This document shows, in pieces, positions 16,947 through 24,205 of a DNA stretch of 64,000 nt. The notes under the pieces are model-generated. The model was not told the DNA's origin. It did not search any database and was given only the letters and a program-made list of their open reading frames with translations. The translations under genes were made by a program, and so were the position numbers. This DNA is from JANMCE01 sp963791625 (GTDB lineage: Bacteria; Actinomycetota; Acidimicrobiia; Acidimicrobiales; Ilumatobacteraceae): contig CAWBTA010000015.1 of the NCBI GenBank assembly GCA_963791625.1, positions 868,001-932,000 on the forward strand. The letters run 5' to 3'. Each line of letters begins with the position of its first letter. Within the stretch, counting starts at the first letter, position 1.

Positions 16947-18020
16947 TCAGGCGAAGAGCTCATCCAGGCGTACGGGCGCGGCAACTTCGAGTTGGTCATA
17001 GCGACACGACGCCGGGTCACGATCTGGCCGCCATCTCACGAAGTGCGCACCGTGGCGCAGGCGTGAACCCTGCAGCTGACTGAACGCGATTTCTACGACG
17101 CGTTCGGGTCGCACCGCCACCCAACTCAAGTCCTTCTTGGCGTTCCAACGGCTCTGCGCACCCGGCAACCGCGTGCCCTCCATGTGCGCTTCGGCCTCGG
17201 CCCATTCCCGCCACGGATGACCCTCAAGCGCGTTCTCCGTTAACGGGGCGAGTTCCTCCAGAAAGATCTTGCGCTGCTTCACCGAAAAGGCCGAACATAC
17301 GCCGACGTTATTCAGTCTGCCGGCATCATCGAAAAGACCGAGCAGGAACGAGCCAACCCCCTGGCCGTCTTTGTGCACGCGATACCCGCCCACCACGCAT
17401 TCGGTGGTGCGCTGATGTTTCACCTTCACCAGTGACCGCACATCGGGCGTGTACACACCGTCGAGGCCCTTGGCGATAATGCCGTCGAGACCGGCGCCCT
17501 CAAACCGGGTGAACCAGTCCTCGGCCTCCGCTCGATCCGTGGTGGTCGGTCCGAGGTAGACGGGGTGCGTCACGCGGGCCATCGCGGTATCGAGCATCGC
17601 CCGGCGTTCCCGCAGGGTGACATCGAGCAGGCCGCGATCGTCGAGCGCAAGCAGGTCGAACGCAACGAACGCCGCGGGCGTCTCCGCGGCCAGCCGCTTG
17701 ACCCGACTCTCGGCGGGGTGGATGCGCTGCAGGAGCGCGTCGAAGTCGAGCCCGAGGCCATCGGCACTCGGCAGAATGATTTCGCCGTCGACGACGCAGC
17801 GATCGGGTAACTGTTCGCGCAGCGCCGTGACCACTTCGGGGAAGTAACGGGTGAAGGGCCGTTCGTTACGACTGGTGAGTTCCACCGAATCACCGTCACG
17901 AAAAACGATGCAGCGAAACCCGTCCCACTTCGGCTCGAACAGCCAACCCTCGCCCTGCGGCAAAACGTCGGCGGCCTTGCACAGCATCGGCGACAACGGC
18001 GGATTCAACGGCAACGTCAT
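16947..18020 (-). CDS. ligC: ATP-dependent DNA ligase, LigC type
   Basis: A 357-residue ligase. The nucleotidyl-transfer lysine is K31 in motif I (EPKWDGFRC), followed by SRNERPFTRYFPE (motif Ia), DGEII (motif III), GLDGIIAKG (motif IV) and VKVKHQRTTECVV (motif V). A C-terminal OB fold follows. The length and the lack of polymerase or phosphoesterase modules fit LigC, the actinobacterial ligase used in repair of single-strand breaks, rather than LigD. It is transcribed alone, convergent with the flavoprotein gene. Confidence 0.92.
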   Translation of the reverse strand: MTLPLNPPLSPMLCKAADVLPQGEGWLFEPKWDGFRCIVFRDGDSVELTSRNERPFTRYFPEVVTALREQLPDRCVVDGEIILPSADGLGLDFDALLQRIHPAESRVKRLAAETPAAFVAFDLLALDDRGLLDVTLRERRAMLDTAMARVTHPVYLGPTTTDRAEAEDWFTRFEGAGLDGIIAKGLDGVYTPDVRSLVKVKHQRTTECVVGGYRVHKDGQGVGSFLLGLFDDAGRLNNVGVCSAFSVKQRKIFLEELAPLTENALEGHPWREWAEAEAHMEGTRLPGAQSRWNAKKDLSWVAVRPERVVEIAFSQLQGSRLRHGAHFVRWRPDRDPASCRYDQLEVAAPVRLDELFA

Positions 18021-18036
18021 CCCGCCACGTTAACGG

Positions 18037-18231
18037 TCAGTCAGTGGCCAAGTCTGGAGCTATGTACGCTGCGAGCGCTTGCTGGATATGGACAGACAGA
18101 GTCGTCACATCAACCCCGTCCTCGACAAAGACTGGCCCAGACTCGAACCAGAACCCATCGGCCGAACGGTTCATCGCCGTGACGTAGCACGTGCCCTTGC
18201 GGACATGAAGCGCCGCAAGCCGTCCGCTCAT
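18037..18231 (-). CDS. Small hypothetical protein divergent from DUF4143 ATPase
   Basis: A 64-residue reading frame with a plausible globular composition (FWFESGPVFVEDGVDVTTL, then HIQQALAAYI). I recognise no family. It is divergent from the DUF4143 ATPase and shares with it a short intergenic region dominated by inverted GGCATT/AATGCC repeats. That arrangement is typical of a regulated accessory pair, but no toxin or antitoxin motif can be seen. Confidence 0.4.
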   Translation of the reverse strand: MSGRLAALHVRKGTCYVTAMNRSADGFWFESGPVFVEDGVDVTTLSVHIQQALAAYIAPDLATD

Positions 18232-18234
18232 ATC

Positions 18235-18273
18235 GGCATTCCTAATGCCATTTTATGTGCCAAAATGGCATTA
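18235..18273. promoter_or_regulatory. Strong inverted repeat between divergent accessory genes
   Basis: A perfect 12-base inverted repeat (TAATGCCATTTT / AAAATGGCATTA) spans 18243-18273 with a 7-base spacer. A third half-site GGCATT is at 18235-18240. The second arm's last base is the first base of the ATPase ATG. It is AT-rich compared with its surroundings. It could be an operator shared by the two divergent genes or an RNA hairpin masking the ATPase start. Confidence 0.6.
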
Positions 18274-19421
18274 TGTTTGCCAGACTGTTAGAACCGCCGA
18301 GCGGGAGCTGTCTGCTGCTCGGGCCCCGCGGAACGGGCAAGTCAACTTGGCTGCGCGCTCGATTCCCGGACGCCCTTGTGCTTGATCTCCTCGACTTTGC
18401 AACGTACACCGAACTTCTGACCCGACCTGATCGCTTGGGTCAAATCGTCGCCGGCGCATCCGAAGCAACGATAGTGATCGACGAGGTACAACGGGTGCCG
18501 GCGCTTCTTAACGAGGTGCACCGACTGATCGAGGAGCGCGGAACCCAGTTCATCTTGACCGGCTCGAGCGCTCGCAAACTCCGACGAGGCGGAGCCAACC
18601 TGCTCGCGGGAAGAGCACGAACGATGTCGATGCACCCGCTTACTGCGGTCGAGTTGGGAGCTACCTTTGACCTCCAGCGATCGATCGCACACGGCCATCT
18701 CCCGACGGTGCACGTCGTTGAAGATCCAGTGCGCTACCTCGCCGGATACTTCGGAACGTATCTCCGCGAGGAAGTGATGGCCGAAGCCCTCATCCGCAAC
18801 CTTGACGCGTTCACTCGATTTCTCACTGCCGCCAGCTTTTCGCAGGCGGGAGTCCTATCGACGACCACCGTCGCGCGCGAATGCGGCGTCAATCGCAAGA
18901 CGGTCGAGAGTTACTTCGACCTCCTCGAAGATCTGCTCATCGCATTCCGCCTGCCCGTGTTCCAGCGTCGTGCCAAACGCGCGCTCACCGCCCACCCGAA
19001 GTTCTACTACTTCGACACCGGGGTCTATCGAGCCATCCGCCCGAGAGGCCCGCTAGACCCCGTTGAAGAGATCGACGGAGCCGCCATCGAGACGCTCGTC
19101 GCACAAGAACTCAGAGCCATCAACGACGGGATGGAGCTCGGCTATGCGATGTCGTTCTGGCGCACCAGCGCCGGCCAAGAAGTTGACTTCGTGATGTACG
19201 GCGAACGAGGTCTGGTTGCTATCGAAGTGAAGCGCTCATCTCGATACAACGAACGCGACCTCGCCAGCCTCCGCACGTTCGGTGAGGACTACCCGATGGC
19301 CGAACGCTACCTACTGTACGGCGGAGAGCGCACCTACGAAACCGACGGGATGCGTGTCCTTCCGCTTGCCGAGGCACTCCCAATGCTCCCCACTCTCCTG
19401 CACGCCGACCCCTCCGAGTGA
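18273..19421 (+). CDS. DUF4143 AAA-type ATPase
   Basis: A 382-residue ATPase of the AAA_14/DUF4143 group. Walker A is LLGPRGTGKST at residues 16-25 and Walker B is TIVIDEVQR; the sensor region is FILTGSSARKLRRGGANLLAGR. The C-terminal DUF4143 domain has a wHTH-like part (ARECGVNRKTVESYFDLLED) and a nuclease-like end (TSAGQEVDFVMYGERGLVAIEVK) that resembles the D-ExK core of PD-(D/E)XK folds. Cellular role is unknown; these genes are patchily distributed and often mobile. The ATG at 18273 overlaps the inverted repeat. It appears isolated apart from the small divergent ORF. Confidence 0.85.
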   Translation: MFARLLEPPSGSCLLLGPRGTGKSTWLRARFPDALVLDLLDFATYTELLTRPDRLGQIVAGASEATIVIDEVQRVPALLNEVHRLIEERGTQFILTGSSARKLRRGGANLLAGRARTMSMHPLTAVELGATFDLQRSIAHGHLPTVHVVEDPVRYLAGYFGTYLREEVMAEALIRNLDAFTRFLTAASFSQAGVLSTTTVARECGVNRKTVESYFDLLEDLLIAFRLPVFQRRAKRALTAHPKFYYFDTGVYRAIRPRGPLDPVEEIDGAAIETLVAQELRAINDGMELGYAMSFWRTSAGQEVDFVMYGERGLVAIEVKRSSRYNERDLASLRTFGEDYPMAERYLLYGGERTYETDGMRVLPLAEALPMLPTLLHADPSE

Positions 19422-19427
19422 CCATCG

Positions 19428-20039
19428 TCAGTGGTTGATGGACGCTCGTTGCTGCCAGAGTTCGACGGCCGTCCAGTCGAGATGTTGGAAGACGTCGAGG
19501 GCGTACACGCGGGTGTACTGACGCTGCGCCAAGGTGCCGGTCATGCGGACGCGAATCACGAGCTGGCCGGAGCGAAAGACACAGACAGGAGACCCGGTGT
19601 GATCGAGACCGGTGAAGCGGGCTGCGCCCAGTTGGTCGAAGTCCTCATGGCGCCGATCCTTGTACTGACCACCCAGGCGAGTCCAGTGCTCCTGGGAAGA
19701 GCAAAAGCCGCGGAGCGCTACGACCTGCAGCGTGGTGTCATCCTCATCGAGTCGTCGCGAGGCGTCGAGCACGAACTCGGTCGCCCGCCGGAACTCCCAG
19801 CCCGACGCGTCCGCTTGTTCGCAACGAACGCGCACGGGGTACCCCAGCAGCGACTGCTCCTGACCCCACAGTTCGGTCAGTTCCGACAACACGTCAAAAC
19901 GCGGTGGATCCGACGGCGCGGGTCCGATCAGCACCAGTTCTGGCCCCGCCCGTCGGCCCGCGAGAAGATCCGGCACGACCGCGAGCGGTGGGGCCTCCTG
20001 CTTCATTACTTCGGGTTGGTGACGGCGGAATCTTGACAT
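19428..20039 (-). CDS. Hypothetical protein
   Basis: A 203-residue soluble protein I do not recognise. Residues 40-80 (ELVLIGPAPSDPPRFDVLS) and the second half (VCVFRSGQLVIRVRMTG, then QRQYTRVYALDVFQHLDW) look like folded alpha/beta sequence. The opposite strand is also open over the same span, but the minus-strand product has the more protein-like composition. A GGAG stands only two bases before the ATG at 20039, so the Met at residue 12 is an alternative start. It is convergent with the ATPase and divergent from the carboxylase. Confidence 0.5.
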   Translation of the reverse strand: MSRFRRHQPEVMKQEAPPLAVVPDLLAGRRAGPELVLIGPAPSDPPRFDVLSELTELWGQEQSLLGYPVRVRCEQADASGWEFRRATEFVLDASRRLDEDDTTLQVVALRGFCSSQEHWTRLGGQYKDRRHEDFDQLGAARFTGLDHTGSPVCVFRSGQLVIRVRMTGTLAQRQYTRVYALDVFQHLDWTAVELWQQRASINH

Positions 20040-20132
20040 GGCTCCAAACTTTCTCTTCGCCTATCGGTCGAAAGTGACGCGAATGAAGCACCCAGCTGGG
20101 TCTTTCCGATCTTTTCTTCCGGAGCAACTACG

Positions 20133-21701
20133 TTGGTTGGGGTGAGCGATGCCGGAAACGCAATGCAAGCCAAGCTTGACGACCTCAACACGAGAAAGCA
20201 GGCGGCCTACGCTGCCGGTTCCCCTCGGTCGGTCGAGCGCCAACACGCCAAGGGAAAGATGCTGGCCCGCGAGCGAATCGACGTGCTGCTCGACAAGGGG
20301 TCGTTCCAAGAACTCGACCTGCTCGCCCGCCACCGCGCCGGCAGCGCCCTTGAAGAACGACCGTACACCGACGGCGTGGTCACCGGATGGGGAACAATCG
20401 ACGGGCGCAAGGTGATGATTTTCAGCCAAGACTTCACCGTGTTCGGTGGAGCGCTGGGCGAAGTGTTCGCCGAGAAAATCCACAAGCTGATGGACCTCGC
20501 GCTCAAGGTCGGTGCTCCGGTCATCGGTCTAAATGACGGTGCCGGCGCTCGCATCCAGGAGGGCGTGGTGTCCCTCGCCAGCTACGGCGGCATTTTTTAT
20601 CGCAACGTGCAGTCGTCCGGCGTGGTGCCACAGATCTCGGTCATTCTCGGGCCGTCCGCGGGCGGTGCGGTGTACAGCCCGGCCATGACCGACTTCATTT
20701 TCATGGTCCGCGAGTCGTCACACATGTTCATCACCGGCCCCGACGTGGTGAAGACCGTGACCGGTGAAGAAGTCACACTCGAAGAACTCGGCGGCGCGAT
20801 GAGCCACGCCTCAAAGTCCGGCGTCGCCACGTTCGTGTCCGATGATGAGCACGCCTGTCTTGAAGACGTGCGCTACCTGCTGTCGTTCCTGCCGACCAAC
20901 AACCTCGAGCAGCCACCACGCGTTGAGCCCACCGATGCGCCCGACCGCTTATGCCCGATGCTTCGCGACATCCTGCCGCCGAACGCCAACCAGCCCTACG
21001 ACATGCGCAACGTGATTCGCGAGGTAATGGACGACGGCGAGTTCTTCGAGTACTTCCCGCACTGGGCCCGGAACATCGTGTGTGGCTTCTCACGGGTGAA
21101 CGGTGAGAGCGTCGGCGTGGTGGGTAACCAACCCATGATGCTGGCAGGCGTTCTCGACATCGAGTCAGCCGAGAAGGCGGCCCGCTTCGTGCGTACGTGC
21201 GATGCGTTCAACATTCCGCTGATCACCTTTGTCGACGTACCGGGCTTTCTTCCCGGCGTCGATCAGGAGTACGGCGGCATCATCCGCCACGGCGCCAAGC
21301 TGCTCTACGCCTACTGCGAAGCTACGGTGCCACGTATTTCCATCATCACTCGTAAGGCCTACGGTGGCGCTTACGTCGTGATGGATTCGAAGTCGATCGG
21401 CTCCGATCTTTCCTACGCGTGGCCGACGGCCGAACTGGCCGTCATGGGTCCTCAGGGCGCGGTTGAGATCGTGTACCGACGCGAGCTGCAGCAGGCTGCC
21501 GACCCGGCCGCCCGGCGCACCGAACTCATTGCCGAGTACACCGAGAAGTACGCCAACCCGTTCAACGCGGCCGAGCGAGGCTACGTGGATGACGTGATCG
21601 ATCCGGCCGAGACCCGACAAAAGATCGTCGCCGGACTCGACATGCTACGAACCAAACGGGAGGAGTTGCCGAAGCGCAAGCACGGCAACGTCCCGCTGTG
21701 A
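20133..21701 (+). CDS. Acyl-CoA carboxylase carboxyltransferase (beta) subunit, propionyl-CoA type
   Basis: A 522-residue biotin-dependent carboxyltransferase. It moves CO2 from biotin to acetyl- or propionyl-CoA, giving malonyl- or methylmalonyl-CoA. The oxyanion-hole glycine pairs of the crotonase fold are visible in DGAGARIQEGVVSL and in ARHRAGSALEE/GPSAGGAVYSPAM, and the C-terminal half has RKAYGGAYVVMDSKSIG. I keep the TTG at 20133 because a GGAG lies eight bases upstream; a GTG at 20142 and an ATG at 20163 are alternatives. It is coupled to a small epsilon-like subunit and then a PLP enzyme. The biotinylated alpha subunit is not in the window. Confidence 0.93.
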   Translation: MVGVSDAGNAMQAKLDDLNTRKQAAYAAGSPRSVERQHAKGKMLARERIDVLLDKGSFQELDLLARHRAGSALEERPYTDGVVTGWGTIDGRKVMIFSQDFTVFGGALGEVFAEKIHKLMDLALKVGAPVIGLNDGAGARIQEGVVSLASYGGIFYRNVQSSGVVPQISVILGPSAGGAVYSPAMTDFIFMVRESSHMFITGPDVVKTVTGEEVTLEELGGAMSHASKSGVATFVSDDEHACLEDVRYLLSFLPTNNLEQPPRVEPTDAPDRLCPMLRDILPPNANQPYDMRNVIREVMDDGEFFEYFPHWARNIVCGFSRVNGESVGVVGNQPMMLAGVLDIESAEKAARFVRTCDAFNIPLITFVDVPGFLPGVDQEYGGIIRHGAKLLYAYCEATVPRISIITRKAYGGAYVVMDSKSIGSDLSYAWPTAELAVMGPQGAVEIVYRRELQQAADPAARRTELIAEYTEKYANPFNAAERGYVDDVIDPAETRQKIVAGLDMLRTKREELPKRKHGNVPL

Positions 21702-21895
21702 TCGGAACCGCACTCCCGCAGATTTCGCCAACGCCGACCGATGAGGAGGCCGTCGCTCTTGCGGCCGCCATCGAGTTCGCCTGGCCTCGTGCGGTGATCA
21801 TCGAGTCCGTGATCGCGCCCGCTCCGCCAGGCGCCTGGCGTTACAGCGGTCGCTGGTGGAACGACCGTGACCCCCTGCGACGTCGGCGCCCATGA
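21698..21895 (+). CDS. Acyl-CoA carboxylase epsilon-like small subunit
   Basis: A 65-residue protein. The stretch PTDEEAVALAAAIEFAWP and the terminal WRYSGRWWND match the pattern of actinobacterial AccE/PccE epsilon subunits, which tether alpha and beta subunits of acyl-CoA carboxylases. The GTG start at 21698 overlaps the stop of the beta-subunit gene, and its own stop overlaps the next start in ATGA. This coupling strongly supports the assignment despite the short length. Confidence 0.8.
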   Translation: MIGTALPQISPTPTDEEAVALAAAIEFAWPRAVIIESVIAPAPPGAWRYSGRWWNDRDPLRRRRP

Positions 21896-23043
21896 TCGAT
21901 GTTGATGCGGTGCGGCGAGAGACTCCCGGTTGCCAGGGGGTTGCCCATCTCAACAACGCCGGCGCCGGTCTACCGACCCAGGCCACCCTCGATGTGGTCA
22001 ATGGCTATCTCAAACTGGAGGCCGCACTCGGAGGCTACGAAGCGCACGAGGCGGCCATGGCCGCGTTCGGTTCAGTGCGTTCATCGGCGGCGCGCCTTGT
22101 CAATGCGACTCCCGAAGAAATAGCGCTGACCACCAGCGACAGTCACGCGTTCACCAAAGCCTTTTGGGGACTGGTGCTCGACGGTTGGTTCTCATCCGGC
22201 GATCTTGTCGTCGTTGATCGTCTCTCGTACAACAGCCACCACTACGCGTTGCTGCAAGCGGCCAAAATGGTCGGCATACGGCTGGAAGTGCTCGATGATC
22301 TCACCACCGTTCCGGTCAACGCCCGAATGGTGGCCTTCACCTTGATCGGCACCCACTCCGGCCGGGTGCACGATCTGTCCGGGGTGGGTGACCAGACCCG
22401 CACGCTTGGCATCCCTTTCTTTGTCGATGCCTGCCAGGCAGTGGGTCAGCGCGTGGTAGATGTGCAGACGCTCGGTTGCGACGTACTCACCACGACCGGA
22501 CGCAAATGGCTGCGCGGCCCACGTGGCACCGGGTTCCTTTTTGTGCGATCGCCGTGGATCACGCGCATGCAACCACCCGGCATCGACGGCATCGCAGCCA
22601 CATGGACGTCGGTCGAGTCTTTTGCCCTCATGCCCGATGCTCGTCGGTTCGAGGAATTTGAAACGAGCTTTGCCGCCCGTCTTGGTCTCGGCTCCGCCAT
22701 CGATCAGGCGCTCGAGTTGGGCATCGACACCATCGCAGATCGAGTCGATCATTTGGCCTCCCTGTTGCGGAGTGAACTTGATGCGCTCGGCACCGTCGCG
22801 CTGCTTGACGGAGACGGTGATCGGTCCGGCATCGTGACGTTCACCGTGGCCGGGCGGATGCCTGAGACGGTGCAGGAGAAGGCTGCGTCTGCGGGCATCA
22901 ACGTGAGTGTGTCCAACGGACCGTGGATCGAACCCTCGTCAAACGACCAATTCCTCAAGGCGGTCGTGCGAGCGTCACCGCACTACTACAACACCGAAGA
23001 CGAACTCGATCGGTTCGTCGACGTGATAGCCGGACTGCGCTGA
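21892..23043 (+). CDS. PLP-dependent aminotransferase class V / cysteine desulfurase-like
   Basis: A 383-residue fold-type I PLP enzyme. The cofactor lysine lies in TTTGRKWLRGPRGTGFL, and the phosphate-binding and aspartate blocks are VAHLNNAGAGLP and IPFFVDACQAVGQ. The RGPRGTGFLF ending is typical of the isopenicillin-N-epimerase and EgtE-like class V members rather than of IscS. No mobile catalytic Cys loop of sulfurtransferases is evident. It is translationally coupled to the carboxylase genes, which may reflect shared control rather than a shared pathway. Substrate unknown. Confidence 0.82.
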   Translation: MIDVDAVRRETPGCQGVAHLNNAGAGLPTQATLDVVNGYLKLEAALGGYEAHEAAMAAFGSVRSSAARLVNATPEEIALTTSDSHAFTKAFWGLVLDGWFSSGDLVVVDRLSYNSHHYALLQAAKMVGIRLEVLDDLTTVPVNARMVAFTLIGTHSGRVHDLSGVGDQTRTLGIPFFVDACQAVGQRVVDVQTLGCDVLTTTGRKWLRGPRGTGFLFVRSPWITRMQPPGIDGIAATWTSVESFALMPDARRFEEFETSFAARLGLGSAIDQALELGIDTIADRVDHLASLLRSELDALGTVALLDGDGDRSGIVTFTVAGRMPETVQEKAASAGINVSVSNGPWIEPSSNDQFLKAVVRASPHYYNTEDELDRFVDVIAGLR

Positions 23044-23057
23044 CCGTCCAAACGACC

Positions 23058-23102
23058 AGCAGCTGGCGGCTCATCGATGGTCTCGACACGCCGCCAGCTG
23101 CT
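23058..23102. terminator. Probable bidirectional terminator between convergent genes
   Basis: A perfect 12-base inverted repeat (AGCAGCTGGCGG / CCGCCAGCTGCT) with a 21-base loop lies between the stop of the class V PLP gene and the convergent stop of the small lipoprotein gene. There is no long T tract, so intrinsic termination may be weak. Confidence 0.5.
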
Positions 23103-23112
23103 CAGGCCGAAG

Positions 23113-23280
23113 CTACGGGGCCTTGGTCGTCGTCGCGCCAGCCGTCGTGGTGTCCGAAGTCTTGACGGTGCTGTCGCTGCTGGGGGTATCGGACTTTGTG
23201 CTGGATCCGCACGCTGCGAGTCCGAGGGTAAGAACAACGGAAACAGCTACGGCACTACGTCGGGCGGAGAATCGGGTCAT
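23113..23280 (-). CDS. Very short lipoprotein
   Basis: A 55-residue open frame, below usual gene-calling limits. It has a basic N-terminus (MTRFSARRSA), a hydrophobic core (VAVSVVLTLG) and a lipobox LAAC with the lipidated Cys at 24. The mature part is only about 31 residues, rich in Ser, Thr and Asp, with no folded domain. A purine-rich AAAGGTG precedes the ATG at 23280. It could be a small cell-envelope lipoprotein or the remnant of a longer one; no continuing frame was found past the TAG. Confidence 0.6.
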   Translation of the reverse strand: MTRFSARRSAVAVSVVLTLGLAACGSSTKSDTPSSDSTVKTSDTTTAGATTTKAP

Positions 23281-23430
23281 GTGACACCTTTCTTCTTTCT
23301 TTTAGGCGGTTATCCCCTCGCGCTCCTTTCGTGCCTGGACAGATCGAAAAGTTCCGAGTGCGAGGCGATGAAGCACCCTAGGACAGCCCCGCCGAAATGT
23401 ATCGGCGGCCAGCGCCAAGGACGGATCCGC

Positions 23431-23787
23431 CTAGCTGAGCAGCTCGCGAATGCGATCCTTCGGGCGCCCGATGATGGCCCTGTCACCCCGCACCACAACC
23501 GGTCGTTGCATCAGCATCTTGTGCTTCAGCAACAACTCGATAACCGCGTCGGGTGTGGTGTAGTCATCCGCGTTCAGCCCAAGTTTTGTGAACTGAGAGT
23601 CCTTGCGGACCAGGTCAGCGACCGGATCCTCCAAGTGCTCGACCAACCACGTCAACGCCGCACGATCAGGCGGCGTCTTCTGGTACACGATGATCTCAGG
23701 TTCAAGACCCAACTCTGAGGCAATGCTCACGGCACTGCTCGAAGAGTTTCAATGAGGGTTATGAAAGATGGTGAGCTTGTCGGCCAT
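23431..23787 (-). CDS. ArsC/Spx-family reductase with in-frame TGA at the catalytic Cys (probable selenoprotein)
   Basis: Read from the ATG at 23787, the frame gives MADKLTIFHNPH, then TGA at 23749-23751, then NSSSSAVSIASELGLEPEI and a complete ArsC-family domain (VYQKTPPD, RPVVVRGDRAIIGRP) to the stop at 23431; 118 residues in all. In ArsC (glutaredoxin-type arsenate reductase family) the strand ending His-Asn-Pro-x is followed directly by the catalytic Cys, and the spacing to the GxEPEI block is 15 residues. Here the TGA is exactly that position. A GTG at 23730 would give only a truncated protein lacking the active site. I read the TGA as selenocysteine; the hairpin just downstream supports this. 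A nonsense mutation in a decaying gene is the alternative. Confidence 0.8.
23711..23751 (-). promoter_or_regulatory. Candidate bacterial SECIS hairpin after the UGA
   Basis: Immediately 3' of the UGA the mRNA can fold: AACUCU pairs with AGAGUU (6 bp), a small internal loop follows, then GCAGUGC pairs with GCAUUGC (7 bp, one G-U), capped by the 5-base loop CGUGA. The apical loop begins 17 bases after the UGA and has a G among its first two bases. These values fall in the ranges I recall for bacterial SECIS elements (apical loop about 16-37 bases from the UGA, G near the loop start). Function is inferred. Confidence 0.65.
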
Positions 23788-23842
23788 CTGCCATGTCTAG
23801 CGCATGCGGGCAGGTCGGCCGCCACCCGACCTGCGCCATTCG

Positions 23843-24073
23843 CTACTTCCCGTCGGCGTCCTTGTCTCCTGGAATGAAGCCTTCAACCTTGTCCTTCACC
23901 AACTCCACTTTTTCCTTCACAGAATCAGGCAGCTTGTCCATCAGCTCGCCCGCCTTGTCCTTGGCCTGGCCGACCTTGTCCTTCACCGAATCGGGGAGCT
24001 TGTCGGCCAGCTCCTCAACTTTGTCCTTCAGATCGTTGGCGATCTCGGTTGCCTTATTCATGAAATCACTCAT
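23843..24073 (-). CDS. Rv0909/MT0933 antitoxin-like amphipathic helical protein
   Basis: A 76-residue, highly charged, Lys/Asp/Glu-rich protein. It contains two near-identical copies of ADKLPDSVKDKV / MDKLPDSVKEKV spaced about 21 residues, forming 11-residue-type amphipathic helices. The start MSDFMNKATEIAN and the repeated KDK pattern resemble the MT0933-like antitoxin family and LEA-like stress proteins. No toxin gene is adjacent. The ATG at 24073 is preceded by AAGGAGG. It may act in stress protection or membrane association; the family name does not prove an antitoxin role. Confidence 0.72.
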   Translation of the reverse strand: MSDFMNKATEIANDLKDKVEELADKLPDSVKDKVGQAKDKAGELMDKLPDSVKEKVELVKDKVEGFIPGDKDADGK

Positions 24074-24205
24074 GGCGTTCCTCCTTCGTTGCCCCGGACG
24101 GGGCATTCACACGATAGGCCTCCCAACGGCCGTCCCAACCCCAAAACGCGAGCGTGGGAAGCAGGAGGACATGCCTGCTTCCCACGCGTTCCTCGAGTAC
24201 GGGAG

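Noticed and set aside
19431..20036. Plus-strand open frame mirroring the hypothetical gene at 19428-20039
   Set aside because: Almost the same span on the opposite strand; the minus-strand product has a more protein-like composition, so only that one was kept, at modest confidence.
23431..23730. Truncated ArsC-family gene from the GTG at 23730
   Set aside because: This reading removes the first strand and the active-site loop. The family sequence clearly continues upstream through the TGA to the ATG at 23787.
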